Below, one piece after another: positions 21,633 to 31,830 of a stretch of 64,000 bases of DNA. A program made the position numbers and the translations under genes. The notes below the pieces were generated by a model. The model was not told the DNA's origin and did not search any database. It saw only the letters and a list, made by a program, of their open reading frames with translations. The first letter of the stretch is position 1. Every line of letters begins with the position of its first letter. Source of the stretch: Aquificaceae bacterium (GTDB lineage: Bacteria; Aquificota; Aquificia; Aquificales; Aquificaceae); contig JANWWY010000001.1 in NCBI GenBank assembly GCA_025057455.1, positions 1 to 64,000 of the forward strand. Direction: 5' to 3'.

Positions 21633-21889
21633 AAGAGATTTATACCCTTTTAATGCTCCTTTTGGGTTTAAACCTTTTTTTGGGCTTCTTAAGGGTGTTT
21701 AGAGGACCCAGCGTAGTAGATAGTATGCTTGCATCTCTTCTTCTTGGGACTGGTGGAACCGCCATCCTGTTGCTTACCTATAAGGTCACTCAGCATGCTT
21801 ATTTCATAAACATTGCCCTTGCCTTTGCCCTTGTAGCAGGAGTTGTAGGTGTTGCCTTTGCTATAATACTGCTAAGAGATGTTGATTGA
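21629..21889 (+). CDS. mrpF: Mrp antiporter subunit F
   Basis: This 86-residue protein has three membrane helices and the family motif FRGPSVVDSMLA after the first helix. MrpF is a small structural subunit of the antiporter. It overlaps mrpE by 4 bases (ATGA) and mrpG by 11. Confidence 0.92.
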   Translation: MKEIYTLLMLLLGLNLFLGFLRVFRGPSVVDSMLASLLLGTGGTAILLLTYKVTQHAYFINIALAFALVAGVVGVAFAIILLRDVD

Positions 21890-22163
21890 GATTGCGTCGC
21901 TTACTTTTACCATACTGGGTGTGTTTTTCCTGCTTGCAGGAAGTGTAGGACTTATAAGGTTAAGGGATACTTACAGTCGTATACATGCCATCACTAAGGC
22001 TGATGTTTTGGGCTTTGGCTTTTTGGTTCTTGGTTTGATGCTGTCCACAAGGACCCTATCAGAAGTCCTTAAGCTTCTTCTAACTTGGCTTTTGGTGGTT
22101 TCCTACAGCTCCTTGGTTAGCTACGCCATAGCTCATAGAAAGAGGAAGCGGGATGTTGCTTGA
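21879..22163 (+). CDS. mrpG: Mrp antiporter subunit G
   Basis: This 94-residue protein has three membrane helices with the conserved VGLIRLRDTYSRIHAITKAD stretch after the first, the hallmark of MnhG/PhaG. It ends in a basic tail (AHRKRKRDVA). It overlaps its neighbours by 11 bases on each side. Confidence 0.93.
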   Translation: MLIEIASLTFTILGVFFLLAGSVGLIRLRDTYSRIHAITKADVLGFGFLVLGLMLSTRTLSEVLKLLLTWLLVVSYSSLVSYAIAHRKRKRDVA

Positions 22164-23022
22164 CCTTATGCTTGGAAGCCTTCTGCTACTCTCTGCTCTT
22201 TTGTCCCTTCACAGCAGGAATAGTTTAAAAAGTGGCATCTTTTTTGTTGTCTTTGGCCTTTTGAGCGGTCTTCTTTGGGTAAGGTTAGAAGCTCCAGATG
22301 TGGCCATGGTAGAGATAGTGCTCGGCTCTGCGGTAACAAGCCTCTTAATATTCAAGCTTATAGCTACAGCAAGGATAAAAGCTGTAAAAGTGCACCGCAT
22401 AAGAAAATTCTGGGCTGGCGTTATTTCCCTTGCTTTTCTTGTTTACATGATACCTTACCTGCTTACTCTAAGAAAAGAGCAAAGGATTGAGGTATTAGTT
22501 TTTGAAAAGCTTTCTATGAGCGGTGTGGAAAGTCCTGTAACTGCGGTTCTTCTTAATTTCAGAGGATACGACACACTCCTAGAGGTTGGCGTTATAACCC
22601 TGGCTGTCTTTGGGATAATTGCCCTAAATAAGGGCGATAAAGTCTACGTATGGAGGGACCCGTTGGTTCAGAGCCTTTCTCGCTGGATTCTTCCCATGAC
22701 TGTCTTCTTCTCCTTTTATGTTACCTACCTGGGCACCTTTTCTGTAGGTGGTGCCTTTCAGGGTGGTTCCCTCTTGGCTGGCGGTCTTATATTCCTAAGT
22801 TTAACTGGTCAGGACGTACATATTGGGGAATCTATTAAAAAGTCCCTTCTGCTCCTTAGCCTTTTGGTCTTTTGTGGTGTTGGGCTTATGTATGCGGTAA
22901 CTGGCTACGGCTTTCTCGTATATCCTTTGCCTCTTAGCACCATATCCATCATCCTCATAGAGCTCTCCATATGTCTTTCTACCGCACTGCTACTTTACAC
23001 TGCTTACAGGGGTAAAGTATGA
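22153..23022 (+). CDS. mrpB: Mrp antiporter: MrpA C-terminal domain fused to MrpB
   Basis: This 289-residue membrane protein has two parts. Residues 1-100 match the DUF4040 region that usually forms the C-terminus of MrpA (SLKSGIFFVVFGLLSGLLWV, LEAPDVAMVEIVLGSAVTSL). Residues 130-289 match MrpB (LNFRGYDTLLEVGVITLAVF, TVFFSFYVTYLGTFSVGGAF, GGSLLAGGLIFLSL). In standard Mrp systems the first part sits on a ~800-residue MrpA, which is absent here. The fusion resembles the arrangement in membrane-bound hydrogenase modules. Confidence 0.88.
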   Translation: MLLDLMLGSLLLLSALLSLHSRNSLKSGIFFVVFGLLSGLLWVRLEAPDVAMVEIVLGSAVTSLLIFKLIATARIKAVKVHRIRKFWAGVISLAFLVYMIPYLLTLRKEQRIEVLVFEKLSMSGVESPVTAVLLNFRGYDTLLEVGVITLAVFGIIALNKGDKVYVWRDPLVQSLSRWILPMTVFFSFYVTYLGTFSVGGAFQGGSLLAGGLIFLSLTGQDVHIGESIKKSLLLLSLLVFCGVGLMYAVTGYGFLVYPLPLSTISIILIELSICLSTALLLYTAYRGKV

Positions 23023-23300
23023 TTAGCTTCTACTATATTCTATCTTTTATCCTTGTAGCCGTAAGCGTTTACCATTTTATCGCGGCGGAGAGCCCCTTTA
23101 AGCGTCTTATAGCTGTTAACATACTTGGGTCAGCGGTTTTTCTTTTCTTTCTGACTACTTCAAAAAACACACCATCTCAAAACCCAGACCCAGTTCCTCA
23201 CGCACTTGTGCTTACCGGTATTGTAGTGGCTGTAAGTGCCACGGCGGTAGGGATTGCCCTAATACTAAGTCTTAGTAAGAGGGAAAAGGATGAGTCTTGA
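23019..23300 (+). CDS. mrpC: Mrp antiporter subunit C (NuoK-like)
   Basis: This 93-residue protein has three helices. The NuoK-like features are FKRLIAVNILGSAVFLFFL and DPVPHALVLTGIVVAVSATA, with the conserved DP..ALVLTAIVI-type motif of MrpC. The acidic residue usual in the second helix of NuoK is not evident. It overlaps mrpB by 4 bases and mrpD by 11. Confidence 0.92.
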   Translation: MISFYYILSFILVAVSVYHFIAAESPFKRLIAVNILGSAVFLFFLTTSKNTPSQNPDPVPHALVLTGIVVAVSATAVGIALILSLSKREKDES

Positions 23301-24732
23301 TTTGGGTTATCTTGTAGCCTTTCCCATACTTGGAGGGTTGCTGTCCCTAATAGGTAGGCTAAGGCTTTACGCAGTATTTGTGTTTGGGTTGCTCTCTTGC
23401 TTTCTTAGTTTTTACGCCTTCTTGCTTTCTCTAAAGCATGGCAAGCCCTTGTACCAGTGGGTGGGTGGATGGATTCCACCTCTTGGCATAGGACTACGCC
23501 TCGATGGTCTTTCTGGGTTTTTTCTTATGTTTACCGCAGTCGTATTTGTGGGCGTTGGGGTTTATTCCCTGGGATTTTTCAAAAGTGCATACAAGGAAAG
23601 GGAAGAGTTTTTCTGGTTTTTCTTCTTCTTTTTGTGGGCAGGTCTTAACGCCTTCTTCTTGTCAGAGGACCTCTTTAACCTTTACGTTTCCCTCGAGGTG
23701 CTCTCTTTGACCGCGGGGGTGCTTGTAGCCCTTCCCGGACACAAAAAAGCTGTAAGAGCATCTCTGAATTATCTTCTCCTTTCACTCTTTGCCTCTCTTC
23801 TGTATCTCTTTGGCGTTGCTATAATCTATGCCAGCTACGGCTCTCTCAGCATGCACATGCTTGCTAAAAGCTTTTCCGAGGGTGGGGAGTTTCTTTACAG
23901 TCTATTGCCTTTGATAGTTTCCCTTTCGATAAAGTCCGCACTCTTCCCCTTTCACTTTTGGCTTCCACCGGCACACTCAAGCACCATAGCCCCGGCAAGT
24001 GCCTTGCTTTCTTCCCTTGTGGTAAAGCCACCAGCCTACCTTCTTTTGAGGGTTTGGATTGAAGTTTTTCCCAAGGATAAGAGTTTGGAATATGTAAGCT
24101 GGGTCTTGGGACTTCTTGGCGCACTGGCTATATTCTTCGGTTCTTACTATGCCATAAGGCAGAAAACTATAAAGATGCTTCTGGCATATTCCACGGTAGC
24201 CCAGATGGGTTATCTTTTCTTGATAGTTCCTCTTTATTACAAAGCTCAGTATGCGGAAATGAGAACCACGGTAATTGAGGGTTTTACCATGCAAGCCTTC
24301 TCCCACGCTCTGGCAAAAGCCAGCATGTTTTTAGCATCGGGTAATGCTATTTATGTTTCCAAGAGGGACGACATTTCCTACATGCCAGGCTTTGCCCACA
24401 GCCATCCCTTTACCTTCTTTGCCCTGTTTTTTTCTGGTGCCACACTTGTGGGACTTCCTTTGAGTGGTGGTTTTTTTGCCAAGTTTCTCCTTATAAAGGC
24501 CTCTTTTGAGGTAAGTATGCTCTTTCAGGGTGTCGTCCTCCTATTGGGTAGTCTTTTGGCAGCTCTTTACGTTTATCCCATATGGAGAGAGAGCCTTTCC
24601 TTCCAACCTGAAAAGATATACCACCTACCTATTCCGCGCCTTATGGAAGTTTCCGCCTTTGCCCTCGGCTTTGTTGCTTTCTCCTCCGGTCTCGTGGCTG
24701 GGTTTTTACTTCAGGCACTATCGGGAGTTTAA
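23290..24732 (+). CDS. mrpD: Mrp antiporter subunit D
   Basis: This 480-residue protein has about 14 helices and belongs to the NuoL/M/N proton-channel family. The conserved glutamate helix (LFNLYVSLEVLSLTAGVLVA), the lysine helix (IKSALFPFHFWLPPAHSSTI) followed by APASALLSSLVVKPPAYLLL, and LAYSTVAQMGYLFL are all present. It is probably one of the two ion channels of the complex. Two bases separate it from the next, related subunit. Confidence 0.92.
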   Translation: MSLDLGYLVAFPILGGLLSLIGRLRLYAVFVFGLLSCFLSFYAFLLSLKHGKPLYQWVGGWIPPLGIGLRLDGLSGFFLMFTAVVFVGVGVYSLGFFKSAYKEREEFFWFFFFFLWAGLNAFFLSEDLFNLYVSLEVLSLTAGVLVALPGHKKAVRASLNYLLLSLFASLLYLFGVAIIYASYGSLSMHMLAKSFSEGGEFLYSLLPLIVSLSIKSALFPFHFWLPPAHSSTIAPASALLSSLVVKPPAYLLLRVWIEVFPKDKSLEYVSWVLGLLGALAIFFGSYYAIRQKTIKMLLAYSTVAQMGYLFLIVPLYYKAQYAEMRTTVIEGFTMQAFSHALAKASMFLASGNAIYVSKRDDISYMPGFAHSHPFTFFALFFSGATLVGLPLSGGFFAKFLLIKASFEVSMLFQGVVLLLGSLLAALYVYPIWRESLSFQPEKIYHLPIPRLMEVSAFALGFVAFSSGLVAGFLLQALSGV

Positions 24733-24734
24733 GA

Positions 24735-26216
24735 ATGGACCAGCTTATGGTGCTTAGTCTTATACTCAGCTCTTTAATTGCAAGCCTTCTAATAGCTTTT
24801 TTTAAGGAGGAATGGTATTTACCAAGGACTTTAGTCAATGTAGTTGCCGCCTTCTACAAGCTCTTTGTAGTTGCTTACTTGTTATGGGCTACATATCAGG
24901 GAAGGGTTTTTGAGATTAGCTATCCCATGGTGCCCTTTGCGGACTTCCACCTTAGAATAGACCCAGCGGGCCTTCTCTTCGTCAGTCTCTCCTCCTTTCT
25001 CTGGCTTTTGACTACACTTTATGCGGTAGGCTATCTGGAAGGGTCGCCGAACAGGAGAAGGTTTTTCACCTTTTTTAACCTAGCGGTTACCTCAACCATG
25101 GGCATAGCCCTAGCCGGCAACATGTTTACCTTCTTTCTCTTCTATGAGCTTTTGACATTGAGCACTTATCCCCTCGTAGTGCATAGAGGGACTCAGAAGG
25201 CTCTTAAGGCTGGTGGTGTATATCTTGTTTACACGCTGTTAGGTGGAAGTCTTTTCCTCCTGTGTCTTGTTGTTTTATACACACTTGTAGGAAACGGTGA
25301 CTTTTACACTGGCGGAAACCCTAAGCTTGCCCTCTGGGTAGAGGGTCAACCTCTGATGGCGGAGTTCCTCTTTTACGGCCTGTTCTTCAGCATGGGCGTA
25401 AAGGCTGCCATCTTTCCCTTACATGGATGGCTCACGAGGGCCATGGTAGCTCCAGCACCAGTTAGTGCGCTGTTGCATGCGGTGGCTGTGGTAAAGGCTG
25501 GAGCCTTTGGAGTATTCAGGCTCATCTACAACTTATACGGTGTGGACCTTGTGCAGAGCATGAACCTATGGCAACTTCCTGCCTACCTTGCAGGATTTAC
25601 ACTACTCTTTGGTGCTCTTATGGCAGTCTTTCAGGAAGAGCTAAAGAAGAGGCTTGCCTATTCCACCATAAGCCATCTTTCTTACATCTTCCTTGGCATA
25701 CTTATACCCGGCCAGATTGCCACCATGGGAGGGCTTTTGCATTTGGTAAATCATGGCATAATGAAGATAACCCTTTTCATGTGCGTGGGAAACTACTCAC
25801 AAGCCTATGGAGCTCATAAAGTGAGAGAGGTGGCGGGCATGGGCAGGCTTATGCCCATTACGACCCTTTCCCTAACGCTGGCTTCCTTAGGTCTTTCTGG
25901 AATTCCTCTCACCGCAGGCTATCTTTCAAAAAAGTACCTTGAGGAAGGTGCCAAAATGGCCGGAGTGGAGTGGGCTTTATACCTTTTCTATGCAGGGTCA
26001 ATCCTCAGCGTTCTATACCTTATGCCCATAGTATTCGTGGCTTGGCTTGGGAAAAGCAAAGAAGAGAAGAGAAACTTTCCAGAGACAAGCCTTCTTATGG
26101 TAATTCCTCCGTTCATAACTGCCTTTCTTACCCTAATCTTCGGCGTGTTCCAACATCAAAAGCTTAATCCTGTAACATGGGTGAAGTTAATAGCAAGCAT
26201 AGAGTACGGTCCTTGA
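24735..26216 (+). CDS. second MrpD/NuoL-type antiporter subunit (replaces MrpA channel part)
   Basis: This 493-residue protein is of the same channel family but diverged from 23290-24732. Its signatures are TFFLFYELLTLSTYPLVVHR, SMGVKAAIFPLHGWLTRAMV, APVSALLHAVAVVKAGAFGV and LAYSTISHLSYIFLG. It probably provides the channel that MrpA's N-terminal half supplies elsewhere. It ends the antiporter run; eno begins 21 bases later with its own -10 box. Confidence 0.88.
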   Translation: MDQLMVLSLILSSLIASLLIAFFKEEWYLPRTLVNVVAAFYKLFVVAYLLWATYQGRVFEISYPMVPFADFHLRIDPAGLLFVSLSSFLWLLTTLYAVGYLEGSPNRRRFFTFFNLAVTSTMGIALAGNMFTFFLFYELLTLSTYPLVVHRGTQKALKAGGVYLVYTLLGGSLFLLCLVVLYTLVGNGDFYTGGNPKLALWVEGQPLMAEFLFYGLFFSMGVKAAIFPLHGWLTRAMVAPAPVSALLHAVAVVKAGAFGVFRLIYNLYGVDLVQSMNLWQLPAYLAGFTLLFGALMAVFQEELKKRLAYSTISHLSYIFLGILIPGQIATMGGLLHLVNHGIMKITLFMCVGNYSQAYGAHKVREVAGMGRLMPITTLSLTLASLGLSGIPLTAGYLSKKYLEEGAKMAGVEWALYLFYAGSILSVLYLMPIVFVAWLGKSKEEKRNFPETSLLMVIPPFITAFLTLIFGVFQHQKLNPVTWVKLIASIEYGP

Positions 26217-26223
26217 AGCGTGC

Positions 26224-27792
<1,569 letters not shown>

Positions 27793-27807
27793 TGGTATAA
27801 TGAAACT

Positions 27808-28530
27808 ATGAAAGGGAAGCTCTATCTTCTTACCATAACCCTTTTTAGTTTTGTGCTCTCCTGCGGTAGCATCACAAAGGAAGAATTTGAAAAGAGAACC
27901 GCAAATCTTGAAAGCAGAATAGCCCAGCTTGAAGAGAAACAGAGGATGTTGGAGGAAAGAAACCTTAGGGCTGAAAGCAGGATAGACAATGTTTCTGAAA
28001 GTATATCAAGCATAAGGCTGGAGTTGGAAAGGCTCAAGCTGGGAAGGTCCATACCCCAGGAAACAGCCACCCGAATACCAGAACCAAGGAAAGAGTTGCC
28101 ACCTTCAAAACCTCAGGAGACATCTCAACCACAGGAAGCCCCCCCTGGAGACTTTCAGAGGGAATACGATGAAGCGATGAAGCTTTACAATTTAAGACAG
28201 CTAAATCAGGCAAGGGATAAGTTTATAGATTTTATAAAGAAGTATCCAAGGACACTCCTTACAGACAACGCCTACTTGTGGCTTGGTGTAATATACAGGG
28301 ATTTAGGTGAAGCCAACAAGGCTGAAGCGGTATGGCTTACTTTGGTAGAGCGATGTCAGAAGAAGGAGATGCCAGATTGCAACAAAGCACCCTCTGCACT
28401 CCTTCAATTGGCAAGACTCTACGAGCAAAGGGGTGACCATCAAAAGGCTAAGGAGTTCTACGAAGCTATACTAAGGGATTATCCCCTTTCCGAGGAGGCA
28501 TCTACTGCGAGGGCAAAGCTGGGTAGATAA
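27808..28530 (+). CDS. CpoB/YbgF-like TPR lipoprotein
   Basis: A lipoprotein signal ends FVLSCGS, so the mature protein starts at Cys19. A coiled coil follows (TANLESRIAQLEEKQRMLEE), then a proline-rich linker (PRKELPPSKPQETSQPQEAP), then TPR-like repeats from residue ~120 (DEAMKLYNLRQLNQARDKFI, LLTDNAYLWLGVIYRDLGEA). This is the layout of CpoB, which links peptidoglycan synthesis to outer-membrane constriction. TATAAT at 27796-27801 ends 6 bases before the ATG with no Shine-Dalgarno. No tolB or pal is in view. Confidence 0.8.
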   Translation: MKGKLYLLTITLFSFVLSCGSITKEEFEKRTANLESRIAQLEEKQRMLEERNLRAESRIDNVSESISSIRLELERLKLGRSIPQETATRIPEPRKELPPSKPQETSQPQEAPPGDFQREYDEAMKLYNLRQLNQARDKFIDFIKKYPRTLLTDNAYLWLGVIYRDLGEANKAEAVWLTLVERCQKKEMPDCNKAPSALLQLARLYEQRGDHQKAKEFYEAILRDYPLSEEASTARAKLGR

Positions 28531-28531
28531 C

Positions 28532-29212
28532 ATGAAAGTGCCAAAGCATCTTGCCATAATAATGGATGGAAACGGTAGATGGGCCAAAGAGAGGGGTTTG
28601 CCAAGAATTGCCGGTCACTACGAAGGCGTAAGAAGAGCGGAAGAAGTAGTGGAAGCCTGCATAGACTTAAACATAAAGTGGTTGACACTCTTTGCCTTTT
28701 CCACTGAAAACTGGAAAAGACCGGAGGGCGAGGTAAAAGCCCTTATGAGACTATTGGAGGGTTACATCCGACAGAATGCCAAAAGGCTCACCGAGAAAGG
28801 ATTGAGAGTCTCCTTTGTGGGAAGAAGGGACAGGCTTCCAGAAAGCCTCGTAAGAGAAATGGAGAAGGTTGAAAGACTCAGGCCCAAACAGGAAAAGCTT
28901 CATGTCATCCTGGCTGTGGATTATGGTGGAAGGGATGAAATCATAAGGACGATAAGAAAAATGATTGAAACCGGCTCTCAAATAGACGAGAGCTCCTTTA
29001 AGCTACTGTCGGACTTTAGCCAAATACCAGACCCAGACCTTCTTATAAGAACTGGAGGGGAGAGGAGAATATCCAACTTCCTACTTTGGCACCTTGCCTA
29101 CACGGAGCTTTACTTTACAGACACCTACTGGCCAGACTTTAGAAGAGAGGACCTTCTTAAGGCGATAGAGGACTTTTCAAGGAGGGAAAGGAAGTTTGGT
29201 GCTGTCCTATAA
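28532..29212 (+). CDS. uppS: undecaprenyl diphosphate synthase
   Basis: This cis-prenyltransferase makes the C55 lipid carrier for cell-wall synthesis. The motifs are clear: LAIIMDGNGRWAKERGLPRI with the catalytic Asp, AGHYEGVRR, LTLFAFSTENWKRP, DLLIRTGGERRISNFLLWHL and ELYFTDTYWPDF. Length (226) is slightly short. One base separates it from the lipoprotein gene, and it overlaps cdsA by 17. The uppS-cdsA pair is widely conserved. Confidence 0.97.
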   Translation: MKVPKHLAIIMDGNGRWAKERGLPRIAGHYEGVRRAEEVVEACIDLNIKWLTLFAFSTENWKRPEGEVKALMRLLEGYIRQNAKRLTEKGLRVSFVGRRDRLPESLVREMEKVERLRPKQEKLHVILAVDYGGRDEIIRTIRKMIETGSQIDESSFKLLSDFSQIPDPDLLIRTGGERRISNFLLWHLAYTELYFTDTYWPDFRREDLLKAIEDFSRRERKFGAVL

Positions 29213-29912
29213 GAGCAGGGAGGTTGTAGGTATATCCATAGGACTTATTACGATTCTCCTTAGCCTTTCTCCTTATCCTGTCTTCTACCTTGGACTTTTT
29301 GTACTCTCTCTTCTCATAGGATTTGAAATTTCAAAAGCCCTGAGCATTAAGGAGTTTTACGTTGCACCTCTTACTTTTTTGTTTGCCTCCCTTTCCCCTG
29401 AACTTGGTACTTTGTCCTTACTTCTTCTATCCTTTCTACTTGGCTGGAAAAGTTGGTCCCTTGATGGCTTCTTGAGGGCTTTGCTGGTTTGCCTGTATGC
29501 TGGGTTTTTACCCCTTTTTGTTCTTGAGCTAAAGGGCATGGACAGTTATGCTCTTATCAAGCTTTTATTCTTCGTCTGGGCTGTGGACATTTTCTCCTAT
29601 TATGTTGGTAAAAACTTCGGAAAAAGGCGTATGTCTCCGAGGCTTTCCCCCAAAAAAACATGGGAAGGACTTGTGGGTGGTGGATTTGCTGGTCTTTTGG
29701 TCCTTCTTTTTTTGCACGGAGCAGAAGGAATTCTATGGTCTCCTCTCATGGTCTTTGGCGCTGTCATGGGAGACCTATTTAAAAGCTTTATAAAAAGGCA
29801 GGTGGGTATAAAGGATTTTTCTACGTTGCTGGGAGAACACGGCGGATTTACAGACAGGTTTGACTCCCTTCTTTTTACAGCACCCCTTTACCTTTTTCTC
29901 TTAAAATTTTGA
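29196..29912 (+). CDS. cdsA: phosphatidate cytidylyltransferase
   Basis: CdsA makes CDP-diacylglycerol for phospholipid synthesis. The 238-residue protein is mostly membrane helices. The family signature is near the C-terminus: LSPKKTWEGLVGG, then MGDLFKSFIKRQVGIKDFST and EHGGFTDRFDSLLF. It follows uppS as in many bacteria. Confidence 0.95.
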   Translation: MVLSYKSREVVGISIGLITILLSLSPYPVFYLGLFVLSLLIGFEISKALSIKEFYVAPLTFLFASLSPELGTLSLLLLSFLLGWKSWSLDGFLRALLVCLYAGFLPLFVLELKGMDSYALIKLLFFVWAVDIFSYYVGKNFGKRRMSPRLSPKKTWEGLVGGGFAGLLVLLFLHGAEGILWSPLMVFGAVMGDLFKSFIKRQVGIKDFSTLLGEHGGFTDRFDSLLFTAPLYLFLLKF

Positions 29913-29915
29913 ATC

Positions 29916-31235
29916 ATGGAAAGCATTAGAAGGTGGGTAGAGGAAGCCATAGGCAGTGGCTATGAGTACGAAGTATACATTGAGAGAAGAAAAAAGACAA
30001 GTATAGAAACCTCGAAGGAATCCATAGAAAACCTTCTAAGGGCAGAGGATGCGGGCATAGGCATAAGAGTGTTCAAAGGCAAAAGAATGGGCTTTTCCTA
30101 CACTACAGACTTAAGGGAATCTTTTGTGAAAGACTGCGTAAAAATCGCCATGCAGGTGTGCGATATAACACCAGAGGATGAAGGTTTTTCTTTGGGCGCT
30201 TGCGAAAACTTGGGCAATCTTCAAACCTATTACGACTATGAAGGGCTAAAAAAGCCTATAGACGAGAAAATTGAATTGGTCATAGGCTTAGAAAAGTATG
30301 CAAAGAACCTGGATAGCAGAGTGAAAGGGGTGAGGAAGGCAAGCCTAAAGGAGGCAGAAGTGGAGGTGCATTGCTTTAACTCCTGTGGGCTTTTTTACAG
30401 CTATATGGGTACATGGTATACCTCCTCCATAGCAGTTTTGGCTGAAGAAGATGGTGATCAATCCATATCCTATGATTTTGCTGGCTCGAGGACGCTTTCA
30501 GAGTTACCGCTAAAGAGCATGGTAGAAGATGCGGTTTTTAAGGCTACCGCAACCCTGAAACCCTCGAGCTTTGAAACGAGAAGGATACCCATCATACTCT
30601 TTAGAGAAGCCTCAGCCATGATTCTGGAGGCTTTTACTCCCATATTCCTTGGCGATGCCCTCGTAAAGGGAAAAACCTTTCTCAAAGATATGGAAGGAAG
30701 GAAGGTTTTTTCAGAAAAAATAACCATAGTGGACGATGGAAGGCTCGAAGGAGGTTTTTTAAGCCTACCAGTGGACTCGGAAGGGCATCCCATGCGTAGG
30801 AACATTCTTGTGGAAAATGGGGAGTTTAAGGGCTTTCTTCATAGCACTTACACCGCTATAAAGGCTGGTGCAAAACCAACGGGTAATTCTATTAGGGAAG
30901 GGTTTAAAAGCTTACCCACTTCTGGTATCACCAACCTATTTATACTACCGGGGAATAAAAGTTTGGAGGAAATGTTAGAAGCTGAGGAGGTTCTACTGGT
31001 AACGGACCTTATGGGACTGCATACAGCAGACCCAGTATCTGGTGATTTTTCTCTGGGCGCCTCGGGTATAATATATAGAGGAGGTAAAAAAGAGAGGAGT
31101 GTAAGAGGTGTAATTATAGGGGGCAACATAAGGGATTTGCTTAATTCCCTCGTGGAAGTGGGTAGTGACCTCAAGTTTTACGGGAATGTTGGTTCCCCAT
31201 CGCTTTACATAAAAGATATGGTAGTGGGAGGGTGA
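29916..31235 (+). CDS. pmbA: TldE/PmbA metalloprotease-family subunit
   Basis: This 439-residue protein belongs to the TldD/PmbA family, which matures or degrades modified peptides as a TldD-TldE complex. Features: an N-terminal YEVYIERRKKTSIETSKESI, GIGIRVFKGKRMGFSYTT, DAVFKATATLKPSSFETRRI, PVDSEGHPMRRN and a C-terminal GASGIIYRGGKKERSVRGVI. No HExxxH zinc motif is visible, which places it with TldE/PmbA rather than TldD. The partner gene is not in this window. Confidence 0.88.
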   Translation: MESIRRWVEEAIGSGYEYEVYIERRKKTSIETSKESIENLLRAEDAGIGIRVFKGKRMGFSYTTDLRESFVKDCVKIAMQVCDITPEDEGFSLGACENLGNLQTYYDYEGLKKPIDEKIELVIGLEKYAKNLDSRVKGVRKASLKEAEVEVHCFNSCGLFYSYMGTWYTSSIAVLAEEDGDQSISYDFAGSRTLSELPLKSMVEDAVFKATATLKPSSFETRRIPIILFREASAMILEAFTPIFLGDALVKGKTFLKDMEGRKVFSEKITIVDDGRLEGGFLSLPVDSEGHPMRRNILVENGEFKGFLHSTYTAIKAGAKPTGNSIREGFKSLPTSGITNLFILPGNKSLEEMLEAEEVLLVTDLMGLHTADPVSGDFSLGASGIIYRGGKKERSVRGVIIGGNIRDLLNSLVEVGSDLKFYGNVGSPSLYIKDMVVGG

Positions 31236-31236
31236 T

Positions 31237-31830
31237 ATGATAAGACTGTTTGGTCCTCTTCTCATGCTCGTAGGTGCACTTACCTTTTTTGTAGGGCAGT
31301 GGATAGTTCTTGAGGTATACGTTTTTAATAAGCTTTCAAAGGTTAATCAGAATACCGCTCTTTTCCTTTCAGAGTTTTATCAGGGTAAAAGCTTAGTGAA
31401 GCTTCCCAATCCCCACGAGAACATATTTTCTATACGAACTGCGGAAGGCAAAATTATAACCACTGGAAACATACTAAATCCAGTAAAGACAGAGGAATTT
31501 GTATCCGCATCCCATAGGGAAAGTGCCATCGAAGTATATGTGTACACAAGAAAAGCCAGCATAGGAGATTATTTCAGCACTATGACCCAAAAGCCCTTTG
31601 CCTTAGGCGTCTCCATATCTGGGCTTATCCTCTTTCTGGTGGGTGTTTTTATGACACTAAAGGGTAAAGGAGATTCTGAAGAAGTTGTTAGACAACAGGA
31701 GGATTTAATCAAAAGGTTGAAGGCTACAAGAACAGCCCTTGCCATGGGTGGTATTATTCCGCAGGAGGGTTTGGAAAAAGCCAAGGCTATACTGGACGAT
31801 ATAATTAAAAGGATGGAGGGTAAATCATGA
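31237..31830 (+). CDS. hypothetical two-span membrane protein
   Basis: This 197-residue protein has a hydrophobic helix at ~5-30, an external domain of about 90 residues (NPHENIFSIRTAEGKIITTG ... IEVYVYTRKASIG), a second helix at ~125-147 and a charged cytoplasmic tail. The helix-sensor-helix layout resembles a small sensor or membrane anchor. I do not recognise the family. It begins 1 base after pmbA and overlaps the next gene by 4 bases. Confidence 0.75.
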   Translation: MIRLFGPLLMLVGALTFFVGQWIVLEVYVFNKLSKVNQNTALFLSEFYQGKSLVKLPNPHENIFSIRTAEGKIITTGNILNPVKTEEFVSASHRESAIEVYVYTRKASIGDYFSTMTQKPFALGVSISGLILFLVGVFMTLKGKGDSEEVVRQQEDLIKRLKATRTALAMGGIIPQEGLEKAKAILDDIIKRMEGKS

